A DNA stretch of 64,000 nucleotides from Streptomyces olivaceus (GCF_000721235.1 NZ_JOFH01000012.1:1-64000), one strand, 5' to 3'; positions 1 to 8,461 are shown, counted from the stretch's first letter. Notes: generated from the sequence alone by a model not told the origin. Numbers and translations are program-made.

Positions 1-2010
1 ACCCCGCCCCGCCCCGCGGCCCCGCCGCCTCCCGCCGTGCCTCCGCCTCCCGCGGCCCCGCCGACGGTGCCCGGCTCCCCGCCCGACGCCGGCGGGCCCG
101 GCCGCCCCGGCGCTCCCACCGGGACCGGGGTGCCGCTTCCTCCCGACCCCGCCACCCGCGTCGAGCCGGACCCCGCGGCCCGGATCGAGCCCGGGTCCGG
201 CCCCCGTGCCGACCTCGGGCCCGCCGCCCGTACCGGGCGAGTGCAGCGGGCCGATGTGCGGACGGGGACCGCCGCGCCGCTCCGTACCGGTGCCTTCCCG
301 CCGGCCCCGGCTCCTGCGCCGTACCGCCCCGACGCGCCCGCGGGTACCGCCGCGCCGCAGCGTCCCGGGGCCGGTGCGGACCCCGGCCGCCCGGACTCCC
401 CGCCGCGTCCGACGGCCCCGCCCCGGCCCGGCGTTCCGCCCCGCCCGGCACAGGCACCGACCGCGTACGGGACCGGCACGGCCGGCTCCGCGGAGGCCGG
501 CCCGGATGCGTCGGACTGGTGGGCTCCCGCCGCCGACCGGCACCTCCGCGGCGAAGCGGACGCCGCCCGCCCCGGCGACGGCACCCGCGGCGGAGGACCG
601 ACGACGGACGGCGAGCCGTCGGACCGGGGACCCGGGAAGGCGGCCGGCGCCCCGCCGAACACCGAAGGCGGCGCCCGGCCCCCGTACCCGCGCTTCCGGC
701 TCGGTCGTCCCCCCGCCACCGACGCCCCGCCGCCGCGGGCCTCCGCCCGCTTCCCGGACGGCCCACCGACCGTCGGCCGCGAGGCCACGGACGCCCGCGA
801 AGCCCCCGCCGACCGCGCCACGGCCCCGGCCGCGCCGCCGCCCGCGCCCCGCACCGCCGGGGACCCCGCCGCTCCGGCGCCGGTCACCCCCTCCGCACCC
901 GGCACACCCGGGCGCGCACGGGATGCCGCCGCGCCGCAGGGCCCCGGTCCGTCGGACCGGACCCCGCATCCGGCCGGCCCGCCCCGGACGCCCCCGCACC
1001 GCCCGGGCGCCCCCGCGCAGGCCGCCACCGAGACGACCCGGCGGCTGCGGCCCGTCCCGGCCGGGCCCGAGGACGAGGGCCGGTCCCGGGAGGAGGCCCC
1101 GCGGACGGACACCCCCGGGCGGCGGGCGGGCACCGGGCCCGACCCCGCGCTCTCGTGGGGCAGCGCGCCGACGGCGTACGGCGAGGGGCGGCCCCGTGTC
1201 TCGTTCGGCGAGCCCGAGGGATACGACGGGTCCGGCCGGCCCCGCCCGCTCGGCGGACGGCTGCGGCCCCAGGCCCTCGCCGCCGCGGTCTGCCTCGTAC
1301 TGGGCGCCGGACTCCTCACCGGAGCCGTCACCGGCAGCTGGCTCGCCGGGGACTCCGGCGACGACGGCGCGCGCGGTGCGTTCGCCGAGGCCGGGGAGCT
1401 GTGGCACAGCGTGCCCGTCGACCAGCTCTTCCCGCCCACCGTGCAGGGCCGGGGCGCCGGACCCGGCGGAGCCGACCGCACCTGGACGCGGGTTGCCGTC
1501 GCCCCGGACGGCGGCTGCAAGGGGGCCTTCGACGGGCTGCTCGCCAAGGTGCTCGACCCGGTCGGCTGCTCGCGCCTGCTGCGCGCCACCTACACCGACG
1601 CCACCCGGAGCCACGTCACCACCGTGGGCCTGCTCTTCACCAAGGCCGACGCCGCCGCGATGACCGCCCTGGCGAACCGGTTCGAGAAGGAGGGGCTGGG
1701 CCGCCGCACCGACCTCATGCCGCTGCCGTACGCGGCCGAGGACACCGTCGCCGCCGGGTTCGGCGCGCGGCAGCGGGCCTCCTGGACCGTCTCCGTGCTC
1801 ACCGACGCCCCCGTCGTCGTCTACGCCGTCTCCGGCTGGGCCGACGACCGCACCGTCGACGAGCCGGAACCCGCCGAGGAGGCCACGGAGTCCGGCGCCG
1901 CGTCGGCCCCCGCCCAGGCCGGCCTCGGCCACGAGGCGCAGGGACTCGCCGACCGCGTCGAACGCGCCCTGCGCAAGAACGTCGGCCAGGCCACGGAGCA
2001 GCCCTCGTGA
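1..2010 (+). CDS. Pro/Ala-rich single-pass membrane protein, 5' end outside window
   Basis: I do not recognise a named family. The frame is open from base 1, so the true start probably lies upstream; the first in-window start is GTG at 37. Counted from there, residues 1 to about 405 are extremely rich in Pro, Ala, Arg and Gly and look disordered and cytoplasmic. One hydrophobic segment follows at about 413-435 (core LAAAVCLVLGAGLLTGAV). A folded-looking, probably extracytoplasmic domain of about 220 residues comes next, with two Cys (in GGCKG and VGCSRLL) that could form a disulfide. The stop overlaps the start of the downstream mycosin-like protease (GTGA), so the two are translationally coupled. 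That pairing suggests a cell-envelope or type VII secretion role, but this is inference and no ESX gene is visible. Confidence 0.7.
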   Translation, partial: TPPRPAAPPPPAVPPPPAAPPTVPGSPPDAGGPGRPGAPTGTGVPLPPDPATRVEPDPAARIEPGSGPRADLGPAARTGRVQRADVRTGTAAPLRTGAFPPAPAPAPYRPDAPAGTAAPQRPGAGADPGRPDSPPRPTAPPRPGVPPRPAQAPTAYGTGTAGSAEAGPDASDWWAPAADRHLRGEADAARPGDGTRGGGPTTDGEPSDRGPGKAAGAPPNTEGGARPPYPRFRLGRPPATDAPPPRASARFPDGPPTVGREATDAREAPADRATAPAAPPPAPRTAGDPAAPAPVTPSAPGTPGRARDAAAPQGPGPSDRTPHPAGPPRTPPHRPGAPAQAATETTRRLRPVPAGPEDEGRSREEAPRTDTPGRRAGTGPDPALSWGSAPTAYGEGRPRVSFGEPEGYDGSGRPRPLGGRLRPQALAAAVCLVLGAGLLTGAVTGSWLAGDSGDDGARGAFAEAGELWHSVPVDQLFPPTVQGRGAGPGGADRTWTRVAVAPDGGCKGAFDGLLAKVLDPVGCSRLLRATYTDATRSHVTTVGLLFTKADAAAMTALANRFEKEGLGRRTDLMPLPYAAEDTVAAGFGARQRASWTVSVLTDAPVVVYAVSGWADDRTVDEPEPAEEATESGAASAPAQAGLGHEAQGLADRVERALRKNVGQATEQPS

Positions 2011-3233
2011 ACACCCACCGCGCCCGCCGGACGGGCGGCACTCTGAGCCTCCTGCTGGCCGCCACCCTCGTCCTCGTCCCCGTGCCCGCCGCGCACGCCG
2101 ACGGCATCCGCGCCCAGCAGTGGGCCCTGGACGCCATGCACACCCAGGACGCCTGGCGGACCACCAAGGGCGCCGGCGTCACCGTCGCCGTCCTGGACAC
2201 CGGCGTCGAGGCCGGCCACCCCGACCTCACCGGCAACGTCCTCGCCGGCAAGGACCTGGTCGGCTTCGGCGCGAGCGAGGGCGACCGCGCCTGGGCCCGG
2301 CACGGCACCGCGATGGCCGGGATCATCGCCGGTCACGGCCACGGCGCCGGCAACACCGACGGCGTCATGGGCATCGCACCGGAAGCGCGGATCATGCCCC
2401 TGCGCGTGATCCTGGAGGACGGCGACCCCTCCCGCGCCAAGGCCCGCAAGACCCGCGGCAACGCCCTCGCCGAAGGCATCCGCTGGGCCGCCGACAACGG
2501 CGCCGACATCATCAACCTCTCCCTCGGCGACGACTCCGCCTCCGCCCACCCCGAGCCCGCCGAGGACGAGGCCATCCAGTACGCCCTGCAGAAGGGCGTG
2601 ATCGTCGTCGCCTCCGCCGGCAACGGCGGCGAGAAGGGCGACCACATCTCCTACCCGGCCGCCTACCCGGGCGTGATCGCCGCGACCGCCGTCGACCGCT
2701 ACGGCACCCGCGCCTCCTTCTCCACCCGCCGCTGGTACGCCACGGTCAGCGCCCCCGGCGTCGACGTGATCATCGCCGACCCGGACCACCGCTACTACGA
2801 GGGCTGGGGCACCAGCGCCGCCTCGGCCTTCGTCTCCGGGGCCGCCGCCCTGGTGAAGGCGGCCCACCCGGACCTCACCCCGGCCCAGGTGAAGTCCCTC
2901 CTGGAGGACACCGCCCGCAACGCCCCGGCCGAGGGCCGCGACGACTCCCGCGGCTTCGGCTTCGTCGACCCCGCCGCCGCCATCGAGGCGGCCGGACGGC
3001 TGAAGCCGGAGGGCCTGAAGCCGGCGGCGTACGGCGACGAGTACTTCGGCCGGGGACCGGACGGCGACGCGGCCGGCGACGAGACGTCGGCCTGGGCCGC
3101 TCCGCTGGCCGGTGGCGCGGGCGGCGTCCTGGTGGTCGCGGCCGTCGTCCTGTGGCGGGGCCGCCGCGAACGCCACGACGGCGCGCCCGACGGAGCGGGC
3201 CGCTACGACGCCGGCCGCTACGACGCCTTCTGA
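2007..3233 (+). CDS. S8 subtilisin-family serine protease, mycosin-like
   Basis: This is a secreted, membrane-anchored subtilase of 408 residues, the size expected of type VII secretion mycosins. The GTG at 2007 overlaps the upstream stop. A Sec signal covers residues 1-32 (cleavage near AHA-DG). The catalytic triad is visible: Asp64 in AVLDTG, His99 in ARHGTAMAG and Ser270 in GTSAASAFVSG. The oxyanion Asn206 sits in SAGNGG. The C-terminus has a hydrophobic segment (GGVLVVAAVVLW) followed by Arg-rich residues, the usual mycosin membrane anchor with a short cytoplasmic tail. Mycosins process or support ESX secretion in actinobacteria. No EccB/C/D/E or WXG100 gene is seen here, so the partner system is unknown. 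The 3' end overlaps the convergent downstream gene by 16 bp. Confidence 0.9.
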   Translation: MNTHRARRTGGTLSLLLAATLVLVPVPAAHADGIRAQQWALDAMHTQDAWRTTKGAGVTVAVLDTGVEAGHPDLTGNVLAGKDLVGFGASEGDRAWARHGTAMAGIIAGHGHGAGNTDGVMGIAPEARIMPLRVILEDGDPSRAKARKTRGNALAEGIRWAADNGADIINLSLGDDSASAHPEPAEDEAIQYALQKGVIVVASAGNGGEKGDHISYPAAYPGVIAATAVDRYGTRASFSTRRWYATVSAPGVDVIIADPDHRYYEGWGTSAASAFVSGAAALVKAAHPDLTPAQVKSLLEDTARNAPAEGRDDSRGFGFVDPAAAIEAAGRLKPEGLKPAAYGDEYFGRGPDGDAAGDETSAWAAPLAGGAGGVLVVAAVVLWRGRRERHDGAPDGAGRYDAGRYDAF

Positions 3234-4225
3234 CCCGCGCCCGAGCCGCTGCCCCCGCTCCCGCTCCCGCCCTCGCCGGCGTCCGCGCCGACCGCGGAGA
3301 CCGCCGCACGCGCCGCCGCCTCGGTCAGCGAGACCCCCTCCGCCTGGGTGGTACTGCCCCGCGACACCACCGCCACCAGGTACTCCCGGCCGCCCGAGGT
3401 GACCCGCCCGACGCTGTTGACCACCCACAGACCGGTGGTGCTGCGCCGCAGCCAGCCGTTCTTCAGCGCCCAGCCGGAGCCCTCGGCGCCGTCGTCCGCC
3501 GCCGCGGACACCCCCCACCGCTGATCCTCGGCGATCCGCCCCATCAGCCCCGTCGCATACGCCCGTGAGGCCCCGCTCAGCTCGGACCCGTCCGCCACGA
3601 ACACCTGGCGCAGCAGCACCACCTGGTCCGCCGCCGTGGTCTGCGTCAGCCCCCACAGCGGGCCTGTGCCGCCCCGCGTGTCCGTGAGCCCGAACCGCTC
3701 GTTCGCGGCGTCGAGCCCCTCCGCCCGCCCGATCTCCCGCCACAGCGCCGACGCCGAGTCGTTGTCGCTGTCCTCGATCATCTCGACGGCGTACGCCTTC
3801 TCCGCCGCGGTCAGCGCGCGGTCCGCGTCCTGCGCCCGGAGCAGCAGCGCCGCCAGGATGTCGACCTTGACGATGCTCGCCGTGTCGAAGGCCCCCGTCC
3901 CGTAGGACGCGCGCACGCCGGAGCCGGGGTCGAGCACCGCGGCCGACACCTCGGCGCCCTCCGGCACGTCCACCGACGCCATGGCCGAGGCCAGCAGGGC
4001 GTCACGGTCCACGACCGGTTCGACCGTCTCCACCGATGCCTCCCCGCCCGACGGTGCCGAGGCCGACGACGATACGGCGCCGCCCGCACCCGGGCCCGCG
4101 TGCCCCTGCCAGTACACGGCGCCGGCGCCGGTGGCGGCCACGACGGCGAGTGCGGTCAGCGCGGACCGGACCGGGACGCGCCGCCGCCGGGCACGCCGGT
4201 CCCGCCGGCCTCCGGAGGACTCCAT
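3218..4225 (-). CDS. Membrane-anchored class A beta-lactamase-like serine hydrolase
   Basis: This is a penicillin-recognising serine hydrolase fold of 335 residues. An Arg-rich N-terminus precedes a hydrophobic segment at about 21-40 (SALTALAVVAATGAGAVYW), so it is exported or anchored. The SxxK motif is SIVK (Ser117-Lys120). An SDN triad is present at 153-155, and KNG at 255-257 replaces the usual KTG. I do not see the omega-loop ExxLN motif that carries the class A deacylating Glu between the SDN motif and the TTAADQV stretch near 196. It is therefore more likely a peptidoglycan-related transpeptidase or carboxypeptidase-like protein than an efficient beta-lactamase. It is convergent with the protease gene. 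Confidence 0.75.
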   Translation of the reverse strand: MESSGGRRDRRARRRRVPVRSALTALAVVAATGAGAVYWQGHAGPGAGGAVSSSASAPSGGEASVETVEPVVDRDALLASAMASVDVPEGAEVSAAVLDPGSGVRASYGTGAFDTASIVKVDILAALLLRAQDADRALTAAEKAYAVEMIEDSDNDSASALWREIGRAEGLDAANERFGLTDTRGGTGPLWGLTQTTAADQVVLLRQVFVADGSELSGASRAYATGLMGRIAEDQRWGVSAAADDGAEGSGWALKNGWLRRSTTGLWVVNSVGRVTSGGREYLVAVVSRGSTTQAEGVSLTEAAARAAVSAVGADAGEGGSGSGGSGSGAGQKAS

Positions 4226-4395
4226 GACGGCGATGGTCCGGGCGGTACCTGTGCGGGGCGTTGGCCGGACGTTAAATCCGGGTCAGATCTGTCTGAGAGC
4301 GCGGTGAGACGAGCCGCGAGAGGGCGGCGGGGCGGCGGGCCTCAGGGCCGTGAACGGCGGGGAGAGGCGCCGTCCGCAGGCCGGCCGGACCCCGA

Positions 4396-4401
4396 TAGGG
4401 T
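4396..4401 (+). promoter_or_regulatory. Candidate -10 (TAGGGT) of a leaderless promoter for the SseB-family gene
   Basis: TAGGGT fits the actinobacterial TAnnnT -10 pattern. It ends 8 bases before the GTG start at 4410, so transcription would begin at or within two bases of the start codon. I see no convincing -35. Confidence 0.35.
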
Positions 4402-4409
4402 CGGGAACC

Positions 4410-5156
4410 GTGGCGAACAAGAACATCCCCGACTCCGCGTTCTCCGACGACGACGGTTCCGCCGACCCCGCACTGGGCGCGGCGCTCGCCGCCTGGGCCG
4501 AGGACCGCACCGCACTCGCCCCGGTACTGGCGGCGCTCAGGGAGGCCCGGCTGCTCGTCCCCGTCGTGGCCGTCCTCGGCGAGGCCGAGGAGGACGAGAA
4601 GGGGCTGCGCCGCGAGAAGACCAGCGACATGGCCGTACCCACCCTCAAGGCCGGCGGCCGCACCGCGCTGCCCGCCTTCACCTCCACCGCCTCGCTCGCC
4701 CGCTGGGACCCCGCGGCCCGCCCCGTCGCCGTCCCCGTGCACCAGGCGCTGCAGGCCGCCGCGCACGAGAAGGCGGACACGGTCGTACTGGACCTCGCCG
4801 GGCCGGTGCCGTTCGAGCTGAGCGGGCCGGTGCTGCTGGCCCTGGCCGAGGGCCGCGCGTCGACGGACCCGCTCACCGACCCGGCCGTCGCCGACGCCGT
4901 ACGCGGCGTCCTGGCCGCCGAGCCCGCCGTGCTCCGGGCCCACCTCGGGCGGGGCCGGGCCGACGGCACCCTGGCGCTGGTCCTGGCCCCCGGGCACGAC
5001 GACCCGGCCAAGGCCGCCCGCGCCGTCGCCGAGCGGCTGGCGGCCGACGAAACGCTGCGGGCCCGCCTGGTGCGCGGCCTCGACCTGGCACTGCTGCCGG
5101 CCGGGGCGACGCCGCCGGGCGAGCCCGTCTACGTACGGGGACAGGGTCAGCCGTAG
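4410..5156 (+). CDS. SseB family protein
   Basis: This protein of 248 residues matches the SseB N-terminal family (enhanced serine sensitivity). The diagnostic pattern is a repeated two-lobe layout with TLKAGGRTALPAFTS, then LARWDPAARPVAVP and the later DLAGPVPFELSG. Its molecular function is not known. It has no signal peptide or membrane segment and is probably cytoplasmic. I chose the GTG at 4410 because the N-terminus (VANKNIPDSAFSDDDG) fits family members and a -10 box lies just upstream; the frame is open 20 codons further up. The 3' end overlaps the convergent DUF1844 gene by 10 bp. Confidence 0.8.
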   Translation: MANKNIPDSAFSDDDGSADPALGAALAAWAEDRTALAPVLAALREARLLVPVVAVLGEAEEDEKGLRREKTSDMAVPTLKAGGRTALPAFTSTASLARWDPAARPVAVPVHQALQAAAHEKADTVVLDLAGPVPFELSGPVLLALAEGRASTDPLTDPAVADAVRGVLAAEPAVLRAHLGRGRADGTLALVLAPGHDDPAKAARAVAERLAADETLRARLVRGLDLALLPAGATPPGEPVYVRGQGQP

Positions 5157-5503
5157 ACCGGCCCCGTGTACTTCTCGCCCGGACCCTGACCCGGCTCGTC
5201 CGCCACGAGCGAGGCCTCGCGGAAGGCCAGCTGGAGGGACTTCAGGCCGTCCCGCAGCGGGGCCGCGTGGAACGAGCTGATCTCGGTCGCGGTCGCGTCC
5301 AGCAGACCGGCCAGCGCGTGCACCAGCTTGCGGGCCTCGTCCAGGTCCTTGTGCGCCTCGCCCTCCTCGGTCAGGCCCAGCTTCACGGCGGCGGCGCTCA
5401 TCAGGTTGACGGCGACCGTCACGATCACCTCGACCGCGGGGACCTCCGCGATGTCGCGGGTCATGGCGTCGAAGTCGGGCGTCTCAGGAGGGGTCTCACT
5501 CAT
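5147..5503 (-). CDS. DUF1844 domain-containing protein
   Basis: This small cytoplasmic protein of 118 residues is typical of actinobacterial DUF1844 proteins found next to infC. The conserved core reads VTVAVNLMSAAAVKLGL, followed by a helical DLDEARKLVHALAGLLDA segment. Function is unknown. The ATG at 5503 (MSETPPETPDFD) is preferred over the start 38 codons upstream because the extension is rich in Arg and Ser and lacks family resemblance. It is transcribed away from infC. Confidence 0.8.
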   Translation of the reverse strand: MSETPPETPDFDAMTRDIAEVPAVEVIVTVAVNLMSAAAVKLGLTEEGEAHKDLDEARKLVHALAGLLDATATEISSFHAAPLRDGLKSLQLAFREASLVADEPGQGPGEKYTGPVYG

Positions 5504-5901
5504 GCCGCACACGATAGGGCCCCGCACCTCCCCTCTTGACAGCAGGAGGGGCGGGTGACACCGGGTTCGCGCACCGGTGGTGGAGCTGCTAACCTTGTGT
5601 AACGACCGGTCGGACACGCACGCTCACGGCAGCGGGTCCGGCCCACAAGTGGAGGCTTCGAACTCCCACCTGGCCGTCCTCAGGGCGGCGGGTCACCGGT
5701 CAGGCGGTCCCTCCTCAGCGGCGGTGACCGGCCCGAAAGCGCGCCCCGCGATCATCGCGACGGTGCTCCGGTAGCAGTTCGAGGAGCCCCGCCTGTGATC
5801 GGCCGGGGCATTTTTCGTGTGTCGGCGCGGTTAGGTCTATCGAACACAGACGTTACGCGGCTGTCCGCCAGACCGTCGCGTGGTGCTACCGAGGAGGATC
5901 C
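5504..5901. other. Intergenic leader region between DUF1844 and infC (398 bp)
   Basis: No gene is supported here. On the plus strand it holds a possible -10 (TAACCT, 5590-5595), a terminator-like hairpin (5786-5815) and the infC ribosome binding site. It probably serves as the long 5' leader of the infC-rpmI-rplT operon, as in many bacteria where IF3 or L20 feedback acts on this leader. I could not match it to a named r-protein leader family. Confidence 0.5.
5786..5815 (+). terminator. Hairpin plus T-tract (possible attenuator) upstream of infC
   Basis: GCCCCG (5786-5791) pairs with CGGGGC (5804-5809), with optional extra GCC/GGC pairs inside. The hairpin is followed by A and five Ts (5811-5815). 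It lies about 85 bp upstream of the infC start on the coding strand, so it is either an early terminator controlling readthrough into infC or the terminator of a short leader RNA. Confidence 0.5.
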
Positions 5902-6570
5902 ATCAGCGCCGAGCCCCGCATCAACGACCGGATTCGCGTTCCCGAGGTGCGACTTGTCGGTCCCAGTGGCGAGCAGGTCGGGATTGTCCCGCTTGCCAAG
6001 GCCCTGGAGCTTGCGCAGGAGTACGACCTCGATCTCGTCGAGGTCGCGGCGAACGCCCGTCCGCCCGTGTGCAAGCTCATGGACTACGGGAAGTTCAAGT
6101 ACGAGTCGGCCATGAAGGCCCGTGAGGCGCGCAAGAACCAGGCGCACACGGTCATCAAGGAGATGAAGCTCCGGCCGAAGATCGACCCGCACGACTATGA
6201 CACCAAGAAGGGTCACGTCGTCCGGTTCCTCAAGCAGGGCGACAAGGTCAAGATCACGATCATGTTCCGCGGCCGCGAGCAGTCCCGCCCCGAGCTGGGC
6301 TACCGACTGCTGCAGCGTCTCGCGGAGGACGTGGCCGACCTCGGGTTCGTGGAGTCGAACCCGAAGCAGGACGGCCGAAACATGATCATGGTCCTCGGTC
6401 CGCACAAGAAGAAGACCGAGGCGATGGCCGAGGCTCGCCAGGCGCAGGAAGCCCGCAAGGCGGACGCGAAGGCGAACCCCGGCAAGTCGCAGAACGCCGC
6501 GGAGGCCGACGCCGACGCCGACGTCGACACCGAGGTAGAGGCCCAGACCCCGGCCCCGGCCGAGGCGTGA
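5902..6570 (+). CDS. infC: Translation initiation factor IF-3, non-canonical ATC start
   Basis: IF3 binds the 30S subunit, blocks early joining of the 50S subunit and proofreads start codons. The conserved N-terminus ([18 protein letters not shown]) runs upstream of every ATG or GTG in this frame. The only sensible start is therefore ATC at 5902, four bases after a strong GAGGAGG (5891-5897). Non-AUG starts on infC are an established autoregulatory device in enterobacteria (AUU), because IF3 discriminates against its own start codon. The linker and C-domain are clear ([24 protein letters not shown], then [12 protein letters not shown], then LGPHKKK). An acidic Ala-rich tail of about 40 residues follows, usual for actinobacteria. 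It is first in the infC-rpmI-rplT operon. Length is 222 residues. Confidence 0.95.
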   Translation: MSAEPRINDRIRVPEVRLVGPSGEQVGIVPLAKALELAQEYDLDLVEVAANARPPVCKLMDYGKFKYESAMKAREARKNQAHTVIKEMKLRPKIDPHDYDTKKGHVVRFLKQGDKVKITIMFRGREQSRPELGYRLLQRLAEDVADLGFVESNPKQDGRNMIMVLGPHKKKTEAMAEARQAQEARKADAKANPGKSQNAAEADADADVDTEVEAQTPAPAEA

Positions 6571-6679
6571 TCCCGGGGGACGTCAGTCCCAGGACATAAC
6601 CGATACACAAGCGACGTTCCACCGTGCCCGGTTTCACGACCGGGCACCGGAACGCCACCGACGAGGAGAGAACGGCGCC

Positions 6680-6874
6680 ATGCCGAAGAACAAGTCGCAC
6701 AGCGGTGCCAGCAAGCGCTTCAAGGTCACCGGCTCCGGCAAGGTGCTCCGTGAGCGCGCCGGCAAGCGCCACCTGCTCGAGCACAAGTCGTCGCGCCTGA
6801 CGCGTCGCCTCACCGGCAACGCCGAGATGGCCCCGGGCGACGCCAAGAAGATCAAGAAGCTTCTCGGCAAGTGA
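6680..6874 (+). CDS. rpmI: 50S ribosomal protein L35
   Basis: This basic protein of 64 residues has the L35 signature ([20 protein letters not shown] at the N-terminus, then [14 protein letters not shown]). It is a structural protein of the large ribosomal subunit. The ATG at 6680 follows GAGGAGAGAAC. It lies 109 bp after infC and 96 bp before rplT, the standard operon order. Confidence 0.97.
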   Translation: MPKNKSHSGASKRFKVTGSGKVLRERAGKRHLLEHKSSRLTRRLTGNAEMAPGDAKKIKKLLGK

Positions 6875-6970
6875 GGTACGGCGCCACCGAGCGCCGTACC
6901 TCAGGACCGGGACCCAATCGACACCGGGCCGCGTGAGGACCACCGCGGCCCCGCTACAAGGAGTTAACAA

Positions 6971-7354
6971 GTGGCACGCGTCAAGCGGGCAGTCAACGCC
7001 CACAAGAAGCGCCGGGCGATCCTCGAGCAGGCCTCCGGCTACCGCGGTCAGCGTTCGCGCCTGTACCGCAAGGCCAAGGAGCAGGTCACCCACTCGCTGG
7101 TCTACAACTACAACGACCGCAAGAAGCGCAAGGGTGACTTCCGCCAGCTGTGGATCCAGCGCATCAACGCCGCTGCCCGCGCCAACGGCATCACGTACAA
7201 CCGCTTCATCCAGGGCCTGAAGGCCGCCAACGTCGAGGTCGACCGCAAGATCCTCGCCGAGCTGGCCGTCAACGAGCCGAACGCGTTCGCCGCGCTCGTC
7301 GAGGTCGCGCAGAAGGCTCTGCCGAGCGACGTGAACGCGCCGAAGGCGGCGTGA
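6971..7354 (+). CDS. rplT: 50S ribosomal protein L20
   Basis: L20 (127 residues) binds 23S rRNA and is needed for early large-subunit assembly. The sequence has the family N-terminus ([20 protein letters not shown]) and the RNA-binding helix with [16 protein letters not shown]. It starts with GTG at 6971, behind AAGGAG at 6957-6962. It is the last gene of the infC operon and is followed 25 bp later by a strong hairpin terminator. Confidence 0.97.
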   Translation: MARVKRAVNAHKKRRAILEQASGYRGQRSRLYRKAKEQVTHSLVYNYNDRKKRKGDFRQLWIQRINAAARANGITYNRFIQGLKAANVEVDRKILAELAVNEPNAFAALVEVAQKALPSDVNAPKAA

Positions 7355-7379
7355 CGCTGCGCCGGCTTCAGCCGGTTGT

Positions 7380-7418
7380 CGAAGGGACCCGCAGGCTTGG
7401 AGCCTGCGGGTCCCTTCG
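7380..7418 (+). terminator. Strong hairpin terminator of the infC-rpmI-rplT operon
   Basis: This is a perfect 17-bp stem (7380-7396 with 7402-7418) around a 5-base loop TTGGA. It is followed by GTT but no long T run, as is common in Streptomyces terminators. Confidence 0.85.
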
Positions 7419-7442
7419 GTTGCCGCCCGGTCCGGTCCGTTC

Positions 7443-7530
7443 TCGGCTGCGGGTTCGTTGCGGCTGGTCGCGCCCACGCGGCGGAGCCGCACATGTCGGA
7501 GTCCCGCGCCCCTTCGGGGCGCGTCGCAGT
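7443..7530. repeat. Streptomyces-type dispersed intergenic repeat with GC-rich hairpins
   Basis: The stretch carries the phrase GCGGCTGGTCGCGCCCACGC and CGGCGGAGCCGC. It ends in the hairpin GCGCCCC-TTC-GGGGCGC (7506-7522). I recognise this wording from many intergenic regions of Streptomyces chromosomes, but that is from memory and was not searched. It lies between rplT and the methylase gene. Confidence 0.5.
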
Positions 7531-7562
7531 CCACGACGATTCAGATGTGAAGGTGAGCAAGA

Positions 7563-8411
7563 GTGCGTCCTGTCAGCCCCGAGCTGATCTCCCCCCGGTC
7601 TCCCCGTGTTGCTGCCGCGCGGCGGCTCGGGAAGCGGAACTTCCGGGGGAAGGAGCGGCTGTTCCTGGCTGAGGGGCCGCAGGCCGTGCGGGAGGCGGCG
7701 GGGCACGGGGAGACGCTCGTCGAGCTGTTCGCCACCGTGGACGCCGCCGAACGGTACGCCGACATCATCGGTGCCGCCCGGGACGCCGGGGCCCGCGTGC
7801 ACCTCGCCGCCGAGCAGGTGATCGGGGACATCTCCACCACCGTCACCCCGCAGGGGCTGGTCGGCGTCTGCCGGTTCCTGGACACCCCGTTCGACGAGGT
7901 CCTCGCCGCTCGTCCCAAGCTCGTCGCCGTCCTCGCGCACGTCCGCGACCCCGGCAACGCCGGCACCGTACTGCGCTGCGCCGACGCCGCCGGCGCCGAG
8001 GCGGTGGTACTCACCGACGCCTCCGTCGACCTGTACAACCCCAAGGCCGTGCGCGCCTCCGTCGGCTCCCTCTTCCACCTGCCGGTCGCCGTGGGCGTCC
8101 CCGTCGAGCGGGCCGTCGCCGGGCTGCGGGAGACCGGCGTGCGGGTGCTGGCCGCCGACGGGGCGGGCGAGCACGATCTCGACGCCGAGCTGGACGCCGG
8201 GGCGATGGGCGGGCCCACGGCCTGGGTCTTCGGCAACGAGGCCTGGGGGCTGCCGGAGGAGACCCGCACCCTCACCGACGCCGTTCTGCGGGTTCCCATC
8301 CACGGAAAGGCCGAGAGTCTGAACCTGGCCACCGCCGCGGCCGTATGTCTCTATGCGTCGGCGCGTGCACAGCGCGCCGCCGGAGGGTGCCGCTCCGTCA
8401 CCAACGCCTAG
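7563..8411 (+). CDS. SpoU/TrmH-family RNA 2'-O-methyltransferase
   Basis: This SPOUT-class RNA methyltransferase (282 residues) uses S-adenosylmethionine to 2'-O-methylate rRNA or tRNA; the target nucleotide cannot be read from sequence. An N-terminal substrate-binding domain (RGKERLFLAEGPQAVREA) precedes the knotted SPOUT domain. Its three motifs are visible: DPGNAGTVLRCADAAG, FGNEAWGLP, and IHGKAESLNLATAAAV near the C-terminus. The start is GTG at 7563. Its place between rplT and pheS, with a promoter-like TAGGGT right after its stop, is typical of the genus. Confidence 0.9.
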   Translation: MRPVSPELISPRSPRVAAARRLGKRNFRGKERLFLAEGPQAVREAAGHGETLVELFATVDAAERYADIIGAARDAGARVHLAAEQVIGDISTTVTPQGLVGVCRFLDTPFDEVLAARPKLVAVLAHVRDPGNAGTVLRCADAAGAEAVVLTDASVDLYNPKAVRASVGSLFHLPVAVGVPVERAVAGLRETGVRVLAADGAGEHDLDAELDAGAMGGPTAWVFGNEAWGLPEETRTLTDAVLRVPIHGKAESLNLATAAAVCLYASARAQRAAGGCRSVTNA

Positions 8412-8417
8412 TAGGGT
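8412..8417 (+). promoter_or_regulatory. Candidate -10 (TAGGGT) for the sensor kinase gene
   Basis: TAGGGT begins immediately after the methylase stop codon and 44 bp before the kinase ATG. This suggests the kinase has its own promoter. No clear -35 is seen. Confidence 0.35.
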
Positions 8418-8461
8418 GACCAGCTCAAGGCCCCCGCGCGGCTGAGAGGTGGGATACGGGG

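Noticed and set aside
519..2006. Long plus-strand Arg/Pro-rich frame upstream of the mycosin gene
   Set aside because: It is the +2/+3 shadow of the Pro-rich gene. Only the part from GTG 2007 has a signal peptide and catalytic motifs.
1821..3743. 640-codon minus-strand frame across the protease and hydrolase genes
   Set aside because: It is the antisense shadow of genes with clear motifs. Its Gly/Arg/Val-rich composition is typical of reversed high-GC coding DNA.
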